Source: Elysia marginata
Lineage: Eukaryota; Mollusca; Gastropoda; Plakobranchidae
Direction: 5' to 3'
Assembly (NCBI GenBank): GCA_019649035.1
Contig: BMAT01003506.1
Coordinates: 8,461 to 33,593, forward strand
DNA: 25,133 nt
A model generated the notes under the pieces. That model was not told the origin of the DNA. It made no database searches and saw nothing but the letters and a program-made list of their open reading frames with translations. A program made the translations under genes and the position numbers. Below, in pieces: positions 20,108 through 25,133 of this stretch; positions within the stretch are counted from its first letter, which is position 1; every line of letters begins with the position of its first letter.

Positions 20108-23100
20108 CAAGATAACGATCATGATAAGAAAAGATGGTTTTCGGTTTGAAAGACTCAGACCCGTCTCAAGTCACCAATGTACACTGTTTCATATTTTCAT
20201 GCTCGCATGTAACAGCGGTTTGAATACAATTTAAAAAAATGATTTGCTTGAACACAGAGTTATGCATATGAGCATCTTGTGCATTCGGAAGTTTTTCAGT
20301 ATTAAGTTCATTTTTCTTCTTTTTCGTAACGTTTTGTTAAAAATACTATAGTATTATTGCATCGGATATTTTTTTTTTCTGTTGGTGTTTCCAGCTTTGT
20401 ATTGTCTTGATAATATTTACAATACTAATAATTATATGCATGCAACGCTTGTTTTAGAATTTCTTTGTCCATCTTTTCTTTTGGTGTGACAATAAGTTAT
20501 TAAAAAGTTGTCACTTTCTTGAAAACAACAACAACAACAAAAAGAACCAGCATCAATTTACCTATTTCGTTTGACTAGACGTGAGAAATATCAGGGTCAT
20601 TAACACCACGATTATTTGTATGATATATAACACTTTCTTTAGAGGTGCAGGGGGCGTAACTCGGGTGTCACGATCAGTACAGTGATCTATTTATAGTAAC
20701 CTAATAGTTTACTGGATCAGGTTTATCAGGACTATCATTATATTGCACGATAATATTTAACTTTAGAGGTGCAGAGGGACATAACTCTGGTATCGTAATG
20801 TTTAGTAAGTTATTAGGATTATCTGCACCATCATTACTTTGTACGATAACAAAATAGGGCACATAAGTCTGGTATGTTCATGTCTCGCTATCATGGTTAT
20901 TAGCACCATTATTATTTATATGATAACATTTTCTTTAGAGGTGCAAGGGGCATAACTCTGGTAGGTTAAATGTCTCGCGAGCAGTCCAACTTAATTGGTT
21001 GTCCGACATTACTATAAGTTTGGAACAAACATACATTTTAAAAGTATGTTTCTTTTCATATTATATAGAAGCAGTGAAAGAGTAAGAATTATCTAGCTAC
21101 ACAGATTTTCGGCGAATTCCAGCGTTTGGAAGATTCTTTACGCATTTAATTTTTGAGATTATACCAACATCTGACTGATTTGGATTGATTGCGATACATA
21201 TCACCTACCTCTCTTTAAATGATAAACATTTTTTTCTTTTTCTTTTTTGTTAAAATTTTTGTTACTGTGTTCATTTTTTTTGTTTTTATTTAATTGGCTT
21301 TTCAGTGTTACCAGAGGGGTTGTGGACTTTAGGAAGAAATTTATCAAATTAGAGGAGTCGTCCTACGCATGAAGAACATTTGCTTTAAAATTAAACTCAA
21401 TAATTTTCCCTCATAATTTTTGAAGGTTTGAAGTAATGAAATTGTTATCATAATATCTTTAAGTGGTAACCTAAGTTTGACTCCCACTCAAAATTAATTA
21501 CTTTTGTTTTCACTCACTGCAAGAACAGCTATCACGTAGCATTTTTATTTCATTTTGAGATTTCGGCTCTTTTTGTCACTGACAGTTTATTCAAAACCAG
21601 TGTTGGCTCAAATAGTTGAACATTCTACAGTGAAAAGAGAAGCACAATAAAAGAGAAATAGGGATAAAAGAGGAAGAATAGACATCCAAAAAAAAAGGCA
21701 ACAAAAAGCAACTAAATGATATCACCTTTGATAGTCAAGCAAAATGCATTTTCTTAATAGCTTTTCAAAATACATCTAATGCAAGAAAGTGGCAGGGGTG
21801 TTTAAGTCCGCCATTTTTTTTCAAACTAATATCACAGGTCTCTTTACATACGTCTATAGTTTCCATTTTACTTAAAGAGTTTTGTAAACACAAATAAGTT
21901 ACTAGATCTGTTAAAATTGCTTTATTTTTCATCAATTTGTCTTTTAAAGATTTGACAAGATTTGATATCAGAATGGAGCGAGAACAAGGAATTAGCAGTA
22001 AAGAAACGCGTGTATGAAAAGAAAATTATCCTTCAAACAATTAATCCATTGGAACAATTTAGCTTAAGATTAATGAAAATAGCATGTAGCTTACTGTACG
22101 ATGAACGACAAAGTTAGGCGGTAACTTTTTAAAAAATCTTGTAATTTGTGATAAAAATGGTGTGAACCATCACGAAAAGGATTTAGTTTCCTGGATTATG
22201 AATAGATTATAGGCCTGTAGATTTGCATGCTTTTTTAATTATTCATGGCACTGCTGTTAACTAATGTTAGCTTAACAGTCGTGTCCGTAACCCCCATCTC
22301 TTTATATCAATACAAAAACCTGCAATTTATGAGAAAGCTAATGTTACTTTATCGATCTCGCCCACCACCTCCCACTTTCTTACATCGATACAGAACCTAC
22401 ACTTCATGAAGAAGATCCCAGCTGGAGCAGAGGCGGCCAACATCTTTGTGGGCGAAGTCGAATACTTGAACCACCAAGTAGTCGCATTTGTTCGGCTCTC
22501 AAAGGCGCAGATTATCGGTGACCTCACGGAGGTGCCAGTACCTACTCGCTTTCTGTTTCTGCTTCTGGGACCGGTTGGGAATCAGAACAAGTTCCATGAA
22601 ATCGGCCGTTCTATCGCAACTCTCATGTCAGACGAGGTGGGCACTGTGCTAAGTGTTAACAGATTCTGTGTGATCAAGAAGTATGCACTGAAGCTTATCT
22701 GATATTAAATTACATGTACTCATAGACCCCTAAAGCTCATCTAGTAATAAAACAATAAAAACACAAACTTCATCTCCATTTTTCATATCTCGAACCTTCG
22801 TTGATCATCTCTTCCTGTCCTACAGATCTTCCATGACGTAGCCTACCACGCCCACAACCGCGATGACCTGCTTGCTGGAATTGATGAGTTCCTGGACCAG
22901 GTGACTGTCCTTCCCCCTGGAGAGTGGGACCCTTCTATCAGGATCGAGCCGCCCAAATCTGTCCCATCACAGGTGCGTCTTCAATCGCAGTATTTTGTTC
23001 TAAAGAGAGCCCTGTCTGGTTTTCATTATTATAATGTATACTTTACCCCATTTCCCTGCTGTCTGTCTATCTTTGTCATATCCCTTGTTCATTCTATCTC

Positions 23101-25133
23101 TCCGTGCTCTCTCCTTATTCCTCCTTCTTCTCACTCACTCTATTTCTCTAAAAAGGATAAAGATTTTTCAAAAATTTCCAACATATGTATAAATACATGG
23201 TGTTTAATTTCTTCACATTATCTTTAATCTGCGGATGAAAGTTTATATTGGTTAAAGATAATCTTAAGAAAACAAACACCATGTTCACGATTTTTGGCTT
23301 TCTTCAACAGGAAGGTAGGAAGACAGCAGCTTCGGGACCTCCGCAGCCAAACGGAAAGTTGGTATCAGAAGATGAACCCGAGGATCACACAGACCCAACT
23401 TTGGTCAGGACAGGAAGGTCAGTGCCCTAATATGACCTCACACATGACTTCAAACTTGACCTTAACCAGGACCACACATTTTATTCCAGATAATGATACC
23501 ATGCTTAATATCATTTATGAGTTAACGCGTGGCATTACACAAAACTTCTCATATGACCTGACCTTTAACGTACAAAAGTAAAAAAATACATGTTTTCAAA
23601 GTAATAATCCCTTGTAATATCAAATGGCGACATTCGACTCATTTGCGCTGGTTTTGAATCATTTACCAAATAATCTCATAACTTCCATCATTGTTTATTG
23701 CAGGTTATTTGGAGGACTGATCAGCGACATAAAGAGAAAAGCCCATTTTTACAAGAGTGACTTCACAGATGCTCTTGCCATCCAGTCAGTGGCTTCTTTT
23801 GTTTTCCTCTACTTTGCTTGTCTAACCCCTATCATCACGTTTGGTGGATTGCTCGGTGACGCTACGGACATGAATATGGTCAGTGTCATATATCTTGAAA
23901 TCAGTGCTAATGACATGGCTGTCGGAAAACTTAATTGCCTTTTTTAAATATATTTACTTGTCTTTTCCTCTATAGATATCTTGCATACAGAATTAAAGAG
24001 TTGGAAGTCAGAAACTAAGTTTTAGAGAAAACGCCATTTAAAGGTCTAGTTTTTTTTTCTTTTATCTATATTTTAAATTATCACAATTATCAATACCTTT
24101 TTTAAAAACTATTGACATTTGTATAAAATGTGGGATCATGGAAGCTTAAAAATGTGTCTTGTTCAAAACGGCAACTATTTTAAAGGTGGAAATCGCGAAA
24201 GCCGACTTATTTGCCTTGGACGAGAGACAAAGTTTACTTTCAACCCAAAGACTTGCTAATATCTTGCACAAAATGTTCATAACGTGCTGCATGTCTTAAC
24301 GTTCAAAACATCAAAATCGTGTGTGAAATTTGCAGCCTTGGCTCATCCATACAGGTTGCAAAACACTTTAGCTGGTCACAGTTGATGGTTTTATTTATGA
24401 ATTGATGTACGTTGATGTATTGATAGCTTTATTGTTAAATGTCTTTATTGGTTTAATAGTTTTTTGTAGTTTGGTTGATAGATAATATTCAACAATTTCA
24501 AAATTTTTGAAAGTTGATCAAGTCAACCATACAAGCAAAGGATGTGACAGGGAATTAGGAATTAACAGTGAGCAGCTAGCAGTTTAAACCAAGACAATAG
24601 AAGCTTGGTAGTTCATGGAAGTTCTAGTACTGGAAAAGAGCAGAGTATCATTACTGTTGCTTCAATGAAATATTTTTGTATCTATTTCATATATTGGGCT
24701 GTGTAAAACTCGTGCACTTATATCAGAGCTGCCCTATTGGGTATGAGAATAGCGTGCAAATTGTCGTTCTTGTTGGCAAACTCTCTCTTTGAAATCAACT
24801 TCTTGCAAGCAAGAACAACAAATTTGTGCTCTATTCTCATTCCCAATATGAAAAGCCAAAACGCGACAAATATAGAGGTGTCATAAAGTAAATTCCATGT
24901 GACGAATAAATGGCCTTTATCAAAATATAGAAGGAGAGAACTTATAGTCCCGTGTTCTGTATATATATGTATATAATATTACACCTGATATTACATCTCT
25001 CTCTCTGTGCAGGCTGCCTTAGAGTCTATTCTGGCAGGCTCAATCTGTGGGATCGTGTATGCTCTCTGTTCTGGCCAGCCTCTCACCATTCTAGGCAGTA
25101 CGGGTCCTGTTCTTGTGTTTGAGACAATCTTAA
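428..25133 (+). CDS. SLC4A7/8/10-like: SLC4-family Na+-coupled bicarbonate transporter, 5' part (11 coding exons, 3' incomplete)
   Basis: Joined exons: 428-539, 1391-1525, 6884-7016, 8934-9094, 9783-9995, 10832-11022, 22394-22636, 22826-22972, 23311-23417, 23704-23878, 25013-25133. All ten junctions are GT-AG with matching phases (1,1,2,1,1,0,0,0,2,0), giving 579 codons plus one base. SLC4 hallmarks appear in order: [146 protein letters not shown] and [17 protein letters not shown]. The family moves HCO3-/CO3(2-) with Na+, some members exchanging Cl-, across the plasma membrane for pH control. The linker after LADIGKK and the AALESI...CSGQP stretch fit the electroneutral NBCn/NDCBE and insect NDAE1 group better than NBCe1. 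Electrogenicity and Cl- coupling cannot be read from this half. Family members have about 1,100-1,200 residues, so roughly half is present. Confidence 0.95.
540..1390 (+). other. intron 1 of the SLC4 gene
   Basis: It holds a diverged short tandem repeat at its 5' end (about 555-785) and purine-rich sequence from about 1250. I see no coding sequence in it. Confidence 0.7.
555..785. repeat. diverged tandem repeat, unit about 20-25 bp (TTAGAAATGCTGATTTTTG-like)
   Basis: About eight imperfect units share gctgatttt or cgatttt followed by gttagaaatg, e.g. at 691-705, 717-735, 741-760 and 758-775. Confidence 0.65.
1250..1890. repeat. purine-rich (GA/GGAG) degenerate tract flanking exon 2
   Basis: Diverged GGGAG, GAGAGA and AGTGTAG units lie on both sides of the exon at 1391-1525. 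The exon itself is not part of the repeat. Confidence 0.5.
1391..1525 (+). CDS. SLC4 coding exon 2: VYIGLHMP and Arg/His-rich block (residues 38-82)
   Basis: It encodes [14 protein letters not shown] then [19 protein letters not shown], matching the family block HR-x-VYIGVH(V/M)P followed by a basic Arg/His-rich run. It ends PPPQEFTE plus G, then the donor gtgaga. It starts in phase 1 after ctcag and ends in phase 1, joining 6884 as GCC (Ala). The acceptor has almost no polypyrimidine tract, which is unusual. The basic run is a conserved cytoplasmic feature of NBCs; its exact role is not shown here. Confidence 0.9.
3240..3440. repeat. three-copy tandem repeat, 65-71 bp unit
   Basis: Copies begin at about 3260, 3325 and 3396 with gataatcgtaatcgctgctt variants, then a CT run, then ggaactgtttacg. 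Confidence 0.8.
4025..4250 (-). repeat. GC-rich repeat fragment with poly-C and (CAAAA)n
   Basis: A GC-rich block at 4025-4135 is followed by a C homopolymer (about 4138-4148), an A run and CAAAA units to about 4235. This looks like the tail half of a minus-strand retroelement adjoining the SINE head at 4253-4420. It may be the same insertion or a separate one. Confidence 0.45.
4253..4420 (-). mobile_element. tRNA-derived SINE, minus strand
   Basis: Read on the minus strand from 4420, it begins GGGGGTAGCGTGACTCAGT, AGTTAGGGC and GGGACTCGTGATCTGGCAG, i.e. a tRNA-like box A followed by an anticodon-arm-like segment. A decayed box B (GTTGCATGTTTCC) and a non-tRNA body down to about 4253 follow. 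It resembles tRNA-headed SINEs of invertebrates. Confidence 0.6.
4875..4970. repeat. three copies of GAGCAAGGGAAGTAA
   Basis: Exact 15-mers occur in copies at about 4880, 4917 and 4953, spaced about 36 bp. The last two share the longer AAATGAGCAAGGGAAGTAAC. Confidence 0.8.
5461..5560 (+). repeat. dispersed repeat, copy 1 (pairs with 7515-7615)
   Basis: It shares aaagtcataa, ttaaatgc-t-cagctagtcc and a following ...gctttggttgtt with the copy at 7515-7615, in the same orientation. About 70% match by eye. Confidence 0.65.
6884..7016 (+). CDS. SLC4 coding exon 3: start of the cytoplasmic band-3 domain (residues 83-126, part of 127)
   Basis: It encodes [16 protein letters not shown], then an acidic stretch [12 protein letters not shown] and EWKETAR. 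Vertebrate NBCs carry VQFILGTE-DD and ExWKETARW at the same place. The acceptor is ccactatccag after a C/T-rich run from 6845; the donor is gtaatg after CAG. It ends in phase 2 within an Arg codon (AG|G) completed at 8934. The acidic patch followed by the amphipathic start belongs to the SLC4 cytoplasmic dimerisation domain. Confidence 0.95.
7081..7500. mobile_element. foldback / MITE-like element with about 45-bp imperfect inverted ends
   Basis: The left end gcctactccacgtactgctg then ttccggacaggttttt...actgcag is matched by the reverse complement of the right end: gcttattccatcttcagtta then tttcggacagatttttgactgcag. AACTGCAG recurs inside (about 7119, 7155, 7199, 7449) and TTCCGGAC recurs at about 7378. 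No coding capacity and no certain target-site duplication. Confidence 0.6.
7515..7615 (+). repeat. dispersed repeat, copy 2 (pairs with 5461-5560)
   Basis: gaaagtcataagccgcaatc, then atttaaatgcctctcagcta, parallels the copy at 5461-5560. It lies right beside the foldback element, so it may be a flank of that element. Confidence 0.6.
7990..8195. repeat. minisatellite, 22-bp unit with a 44-bp higher-order period
   Basis: About nine tandem units of GGTTCTCTTAAACTTTAGAT type. Units alternate between ggttctcttaaactttagat and ggttatcctaaactatagat, so the last part has a dimeric 44-bp structure. Earlier units are 20-21 bp and more diverged. Confidence 0.9.
8543..8835 (+). mobile_element. tRNA-derived SINE, plus strand, near full length
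   Basis: The head has box A TGGTCTAGTGGT (8551-8562) with a tRNA-like D arm, an anticodon-arm-like ctcggctttcggatcgag and a decayed box B ggtcgggagtttagttc (8587-8603). A body follows, then a 3' segment gtaaagcgcttagagc and aagcgctatgtaaaaacgc, a tail type seen in invertebrate tRNA SINEs. It cannot be a functional tRNA: the T arm is mutated and there is no proper acceptor pairing. Confidence 0.75.
8934..9094 (+). CDS. SLC4 coding exon 4: [18 protein letters not shown] core (residues 127-180)
   Basis: It encodes [32 protein letters not shown] and EANSIEQIA, the best-conserved stretch of the cytoplasmic domain in NBC/AE proteins. The acceptor is ttgacctctccag; the donor is an ideal gtaagt. It begins with the third base of an Arg codon and ends in phase 1, joining 9783 as GAC. 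Two cysteines (in [10 protein letters not shown]) differ from the human patterns that I know. Confidence 0.97.
9095..9782 (+). other. intron 4, mostly simple repeat
   Basis: From about 9225 to 9770 it consists of degenerate ATCA, ATCT and ATCC tetranucleotides and ends in the acceptor of exon 5. Confidence 0.8.
9225..9770. repeat. tetranucleotide repeat tract (ATCA, TATC, ATCC)n
   Basis: Starts as degenerate ATCA/ATCC, contains pure (TATC)n at about 9449-9500, then degenerate CATCTATC/CATCCATC up to 9770. Open frames here spell Ile/Ser/Pro/Tyr repeats and are not genes. Confidence 0.95.
9783..9995 (+). CDS. SLC4 coding exon 5: [10 protein letters not shown] region (residues 181-251)
   Basis: It encodes [34 protein letters not shown] and [14 protein letters not shown], aligning with the NBCn/NDCBE blocks D-x-x-LDQQIASGQL, HHHQNQKK and VRSFADIGKK. 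It ends SMQSHG plus G, then gtgagg. The acceptor ccgttccccag follows more than 500 bp of pyrimidine-rich tetranucleotide repeat, and about 20 bases past the donor a long GA repeat starts. Long open frames on the other strand here are repeat artefacts. The donor could in principle shift slightly because the exon end is Gly/Ser-rich and unconserved, but the phase to 10832 fits. Confidence 0.93.
10017..10345. repeat. polypurine (GA/GGGAGA)n tract
   Basis: About 330 bp of nearly uninterrupted purine on the + strand in GAGAGAGGGAGA and GAAAGGGAGA variants. Confidence 0.97.
10400..10512. repeat. (GACA)n / (CAGA)n tetranucleotide repeat
   Basis: gacagacagacaggcagaca and variants continue to 10512, interrupted by agaaacagaggg. 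Contiguous with the GA tract upstream. Confidence 0.95.
10832..11022 (+). CDS. SLC4 coding exon 6: Ser/Asn/Gly/Pro-rich linker (residues 252-315)
   Basis: It encodes [18 protein letters not shown] and further low-complexity sequence ending [10 protein letters not shown]. No conserved motif is present. The position corresponds to the variable cytoplasmic linker where vertebrate NBCn1 carries its optional cassette II. The acceptor is tctggaatccacag and the donor gtgagc after AAG. Entry is phase 1 (G|AT) and exit phase 0. The exon is far more GC-rich than its flanks. It is likely disordered and a phosphorylation or splice-regulated segment (inference). Confidence 0.82.
11271..11368. other. assembly gap (98 N)
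   Basis: Run of N between a T homopolymer and a C-rich sequence. The true length is unknown; low-complexity flanks probably broke the assembly. Confidence 1.
12323..12361 (+). CDS. candidate cassette microexon, 39 nt ([13 protein letters not shown])
   Basis: Two pyrimidine-rich runs lead to a tttttttatag acceptor. Thirteen open codons follow, then AAG|gtgaat. Both ends are phase 0, like the intron that contains it, so inclusion would insert 13 residues in the linker without a frameshift. There is no homology support. Chance occurrence is possible, but base composition jumps locally (gacaacggcgccaag). Confidence 0.4.
12405..12910. repeat. diverged minisatellite (TTGGCCGTGTAACTTTGGTA)n
   Basis: Roughly a dozen units of 30-40 bp share ggccgtgtaactttggtaac. 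Examples are near 12466, 12500, 12546, 12590, 12690, 12735 and 12865. Strongly diverged, so old. Confidence 0.8.
13175..13183 (+). CDS. candidate microexon, 9 nt (Ile-Val-Ala)
   Basis: A strong acceptor (cttttttattaccatag) is followed after nine bases by an optimal donor, gtaagtg. Length is a multiple of three and phase is 0/0. The short length makes homology testing impossible. It could alternatively be a recursive-splicing intermediate or chance. Confidence 0.3.
14634..14660 (+). CDS. candidate cassette microexon, 27 nt (SLPRVPSKS)
   Basis: This has the best splice signals in the intron: tgtcccccacccctcacag before and ATCG|gtaagc after. The nine codons are open in phase 0/0. The peptide is Ser/Pro/basic (R-V-P-S), resembling a phospho-regulated insert. 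A branchpoint-like tgac is not evident nearby, but T/G-rich sequence precedes the C-rich tract. Confidence 0.5.
15765..15960. repeat. (ATT)n trinucleotide repeat
   Basis: A near-perfect ATT array at about 15772-15832 and 15838-15862 with degenerate ATT/ATC extensions to 15960. The poly-Ile open frames on both strands come from it. Confidence 0.97.
16985..17295. repeat. diverged tandem repeat, about four units
   Basis: Units share ttagaagtaaagataattag and catcgatat...tttaaagatagtaatgaaaa. Versions of the second half occur at about 17026, 17079, 17156 and 17239. Confidence 0.65.
17941..17970 (+). CDS. candidate cassette microexon, 24 or 30 nt (EDFNATYS with optional VR)
   Basis: A strong acceptor (tacttttttattccag) is followed by open phase-0 sequence. 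Possible donors are gtcaga at 17965 (24 nt) and gtatct at 17971 (30 nt); both keep the frame and both are weaker than the donors of the certain exons. The surrounding 150-codon open frame is T-rich intron sequence, so openness adds little. Confidence 0.22.
18393..18516. mobile_element. small MITE-like element with inverted ends
   Basis: Left end atcaagatggcggaagatcc then ggg; right end, reverse-complemented, atcaagatggctgacattcc then ggg. About 25 bp of inverted repeat bounding 124 bp, with a second small stem (tcacatt/aaatgagtga) in the middle. No coding capacity. Confidence 0.6.
18601..18618 (+). promoter_or_regulatory. recursive-splice-like junction (acag|gtaaag)
   Basis: tttttacacag|gtaaag joins an acceptor directly to a donor at 18611/18612, the ratchet-point pattern used to remove long introns stepwise. 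It lies 100 bp upstream of a second such site. Confidence 0.25.
18710..18715 (+). CDS. candidate 6-nt microexon or recursive splice site
   Basis: The sequence reads gacag|GTACAG|gtaagaa, preceded by actaaactaatg (a good branchpoint) and ttgttttttcctccatctc. It can be read as a 6-nt phase-0 exon (Val-Gln) or as a zero-length ratchet point where acag abuts gtaaga. Confidence 0.3.
19224..19398. repeat. (AAC/CAG)n trinucleotide-rich tract
   Basis: Interspersed aacaacagcaacaac units with CAG, CTG and ATA variants. Confidence 0.9.
20036..20107. repeat. (GAT)n trinucleotide repeat
   Basis: Near-perfect GAT/ATG array with one deletion at about 20077, and degenerate GATAAT units upstream from 19960. 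Confidence 0.95.
20585..20985. repeat. four-unit tandem repeat, about 86-bp period
   Basis: Units contain attatttgtatgataacac then ctttagaggtgcaggggg and cataactctggtatg. TTTAGAGGTGCA starts at 20638, 20762 and 20934. A third, partial unit with agggcacataagtctggta lies at about 20855. The outer units are the most alike. Confidence 0.8.
22285..22340 (+). pseudogene. decayed duplicate of the exon-7 acceptor and first codons
   Basis: atatcaatacaaaaacctgc then aatttatgagaaag parallels acatcgatacag|aacctac then acttcatgaagaag 77 bp downstream. The copy would read NLQFMRK but its acceptor AG has become AA and the 77-bp shift is out of frame, so it is not usable as an in-frame exon. Confidence 0.55.
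22394..22636 (+). CDS. SLC4 coding exon 7: [20 protein letters not shown] block (residues 316-396)
   Basis: It encodes [56 protein letters not shown] and [14 protein letters not shown]. This is the second half of the cytoplasmic domain, highly conserved in all NBCs. The acceptor is ttcttacatcgatacag and the donor gtgggc after GAG; both ends are phase 0 and the exon is exactly 81 codons. Immediately upstream (22285-22340) lies a decayed copy of its acceptor and first codons. Confidence 0.97.
22637..22825 (+). other. intron 7 (189 bp)
   Basis: Short phase-0 intron with GT-AG borders; nothing else seen. Confidence 0.9.
22826..22972 (+). CDS. SLC4 coding exon 8: [15 protein letters not shown] block (residues 397-445)
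   Basis: It encodes [40 protein letters not shown] and EPPKSVPSQ, almost identical to vertebrate NBCn1/NDCBE apart from AHNRDD for AKDRND. The acceptor is cttcctgtcctacag and the donor gtgcgt after CAG; phase 0/0, 49 codons. Confidence 0.98.
22973..23310 (+). other. intron 8 (338 bp)
   Basis: Short intron, T/C-rich in its middle; nothing else seen. Confidence 0.9.
23311..23417 (+). CDS. SLC4 coding exon 9: hydrophilic linker before the membrane domain (residues 446-480)
   Basis: It encodes [16 protein letters not shown], then acidic [11 protein letters not shown] and LVRTGR. It aligns with the poorly conserved EKRKIP...GPELQRTGR linker of vertebrate NBCs, with RTGR as the anchor. The acceptor is gctttcttcaacag; the donor is gtcagt. 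It ends in phase 2 within the Arg codon of RTGR, completed at 23704. Confidence 0.93.
23418..23703 (+). other. intron 9 (286 bp)
   Basis: Short phase-2 intron. atgacctcacacatgacttc and later tgacc repeats are short and unremarkable. Confidence 0.9.
23704..23878 (+). CDS. SLC4 coding exon 10: entry to the membrane domain and TM1 (residues 481-539)
   Basis: It encodes [20 protein letters not shown], then TM1 at about residues 504-526 ([20 protein letters not shown]) and [18 protein letters not shown]-x-DIKRKA and ITFGGLLG(D/E)AT are signatures of the HCO3- transporter membrane domain. The acceptor is ttgtttattgcag and the donor gtcagt after ATG. It ends in phase 0. Confidence 0.97.
23879..25012 (+). 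other. intron 10 (1.1 kb)
   Basis: AT-rich. It contains the long hairpin at 24735-24848 and a tatata/CT run before the final acceptor. 23950-24730 shows nothing else. Confidence 0.85.
24735..24848. repeat. long intronic hairpin (44-bp inverted repeat)
   Basis: The left arm tattgggtatgagaatagcg then tgcaaattgtcgttcttgtt is mirrored by the right arm which, reverse-complemented, reads tattgggaatgagaatagag then cacaaatttgttgttcttgc. About 85% pairing with a loop of about 23 nt. Probably a short foldback transposon. Confidence 0.75.
25013..25133 (+). CDS. SLC4 coding exon 11 (partial): TM2 and start of TM3 (residues 540-579)
   Basis: It encodes [20 protein letters not shown], then [12 protein letters not shown] and VLVFETIL, and runs off the window. 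[12 protein letters not shown] forms part of the substrate-site core in SLC4 transporters. The Cys-Ser before GQP, and AALESI after the DxxNM loop, resemble insect NDAE1 more than vertebrate NBCs. The acceptor is tctctctctgtgcag. Confidence 0.97.

Larger units (their letters stand above)
11023..22393 (+). other. intron 6 (11.4 kb), phase 0, in the variable linker
   Basis: The largest intron. It carries the N gap, at least four minisatellite regions, three trinucleotide repeats, a small inverted-repeat element and five candidate in-frame microexons. Stretches 11380-12300, 13190-14630, 14670-15700, 15970-16980, 17300-17930, 18730-19220, 19400-19900, 20110-20580 and 20990-22280 are AT-rich with nothing else that I can support. 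Confidence 0.8.

Noticed and set aside
21069-21081. Possible 13-nt exon (tatatag acceptor, gtaaga donor)
   Set aside because: Frame-shifting with an early stop; could only be a poison exon and there is no support.
21303-21372. Strong acceptor (ggcttttcag) with a short open frame [12 protein letters not shown]
   Set aside because: Open only in a frame incompatible with exon 6; the phase-0 frame stops after eight codons and no good donor follows.

Overview
This is an intron-rich animal genome fragment of roughly 36% GC. Exons are GC-richer than the introns, introns run up to 11.4 kb, and simple repeats, diverged minisatellites and tRNA-derived SINEs are abundant. I suspect a lophotrochozoan, probably a mollusc, because the protein resembles invertebrate Na+-driven bicarbonate transporters and because of the SINE and repeat style. 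The species call is inference only.

The window holds one recognisable protein-coding gene, on the + strand: the 5' part of an SLC4-family sodium-coupled bicarbonate transporter (NBCn/NDCBE/NDAE1-like). Eleven coding exons can be placed with GT-AG borders and matching phases: 428-539, 1391-1525, 6884-7016, 8934-9094, 9783-9995, 10832-11022, 22394-22636, 22826-22972, 23311-23417, 23704-23878 and 25013-25133 (runs off the end). They encode about 579 residues: a short N-terminal appendage, an Arg/His-rich stretch, the whole cytoplasmic band-3 domain, TM1, TM2 and the [12 protein letters not shown] motif of TM3. The remaining membrane domain lies downstream of the window. A probable 5' UTR with one 5-codon uORF occupies about 40-427.

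Layout: 1-427 upstream/5' UTR; 428-11022 the first six coding exons with introns carrying SINEs, a foldback element and several minisatellites; 11023-22393 an 11.4-kb intron with a 98-N assembly gap; 22394-25133 five closely spaced conserved exons leading into the membrane domain.

The most interesting part is the 11.4-kb intron. It interrupts the protein in the unconserved linker just before the NLHFMKKIP block. It contains a series of very short candidate exons (39, 9, 27, 30 and 6 nt), each with an AG acceptor and a GT donor, each a multiple of three and each phase 0, which is the phase of the host intron. It also has two recursive-splice-like sites and, at its 3' end, a decayed tandem copy of the acceptor and start of the next exon. 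Together these suggest a heavily alternatively spliced microexon region in the transporter's regulatory linker. This rests on splice-signal reading only and needs RNA evidence.
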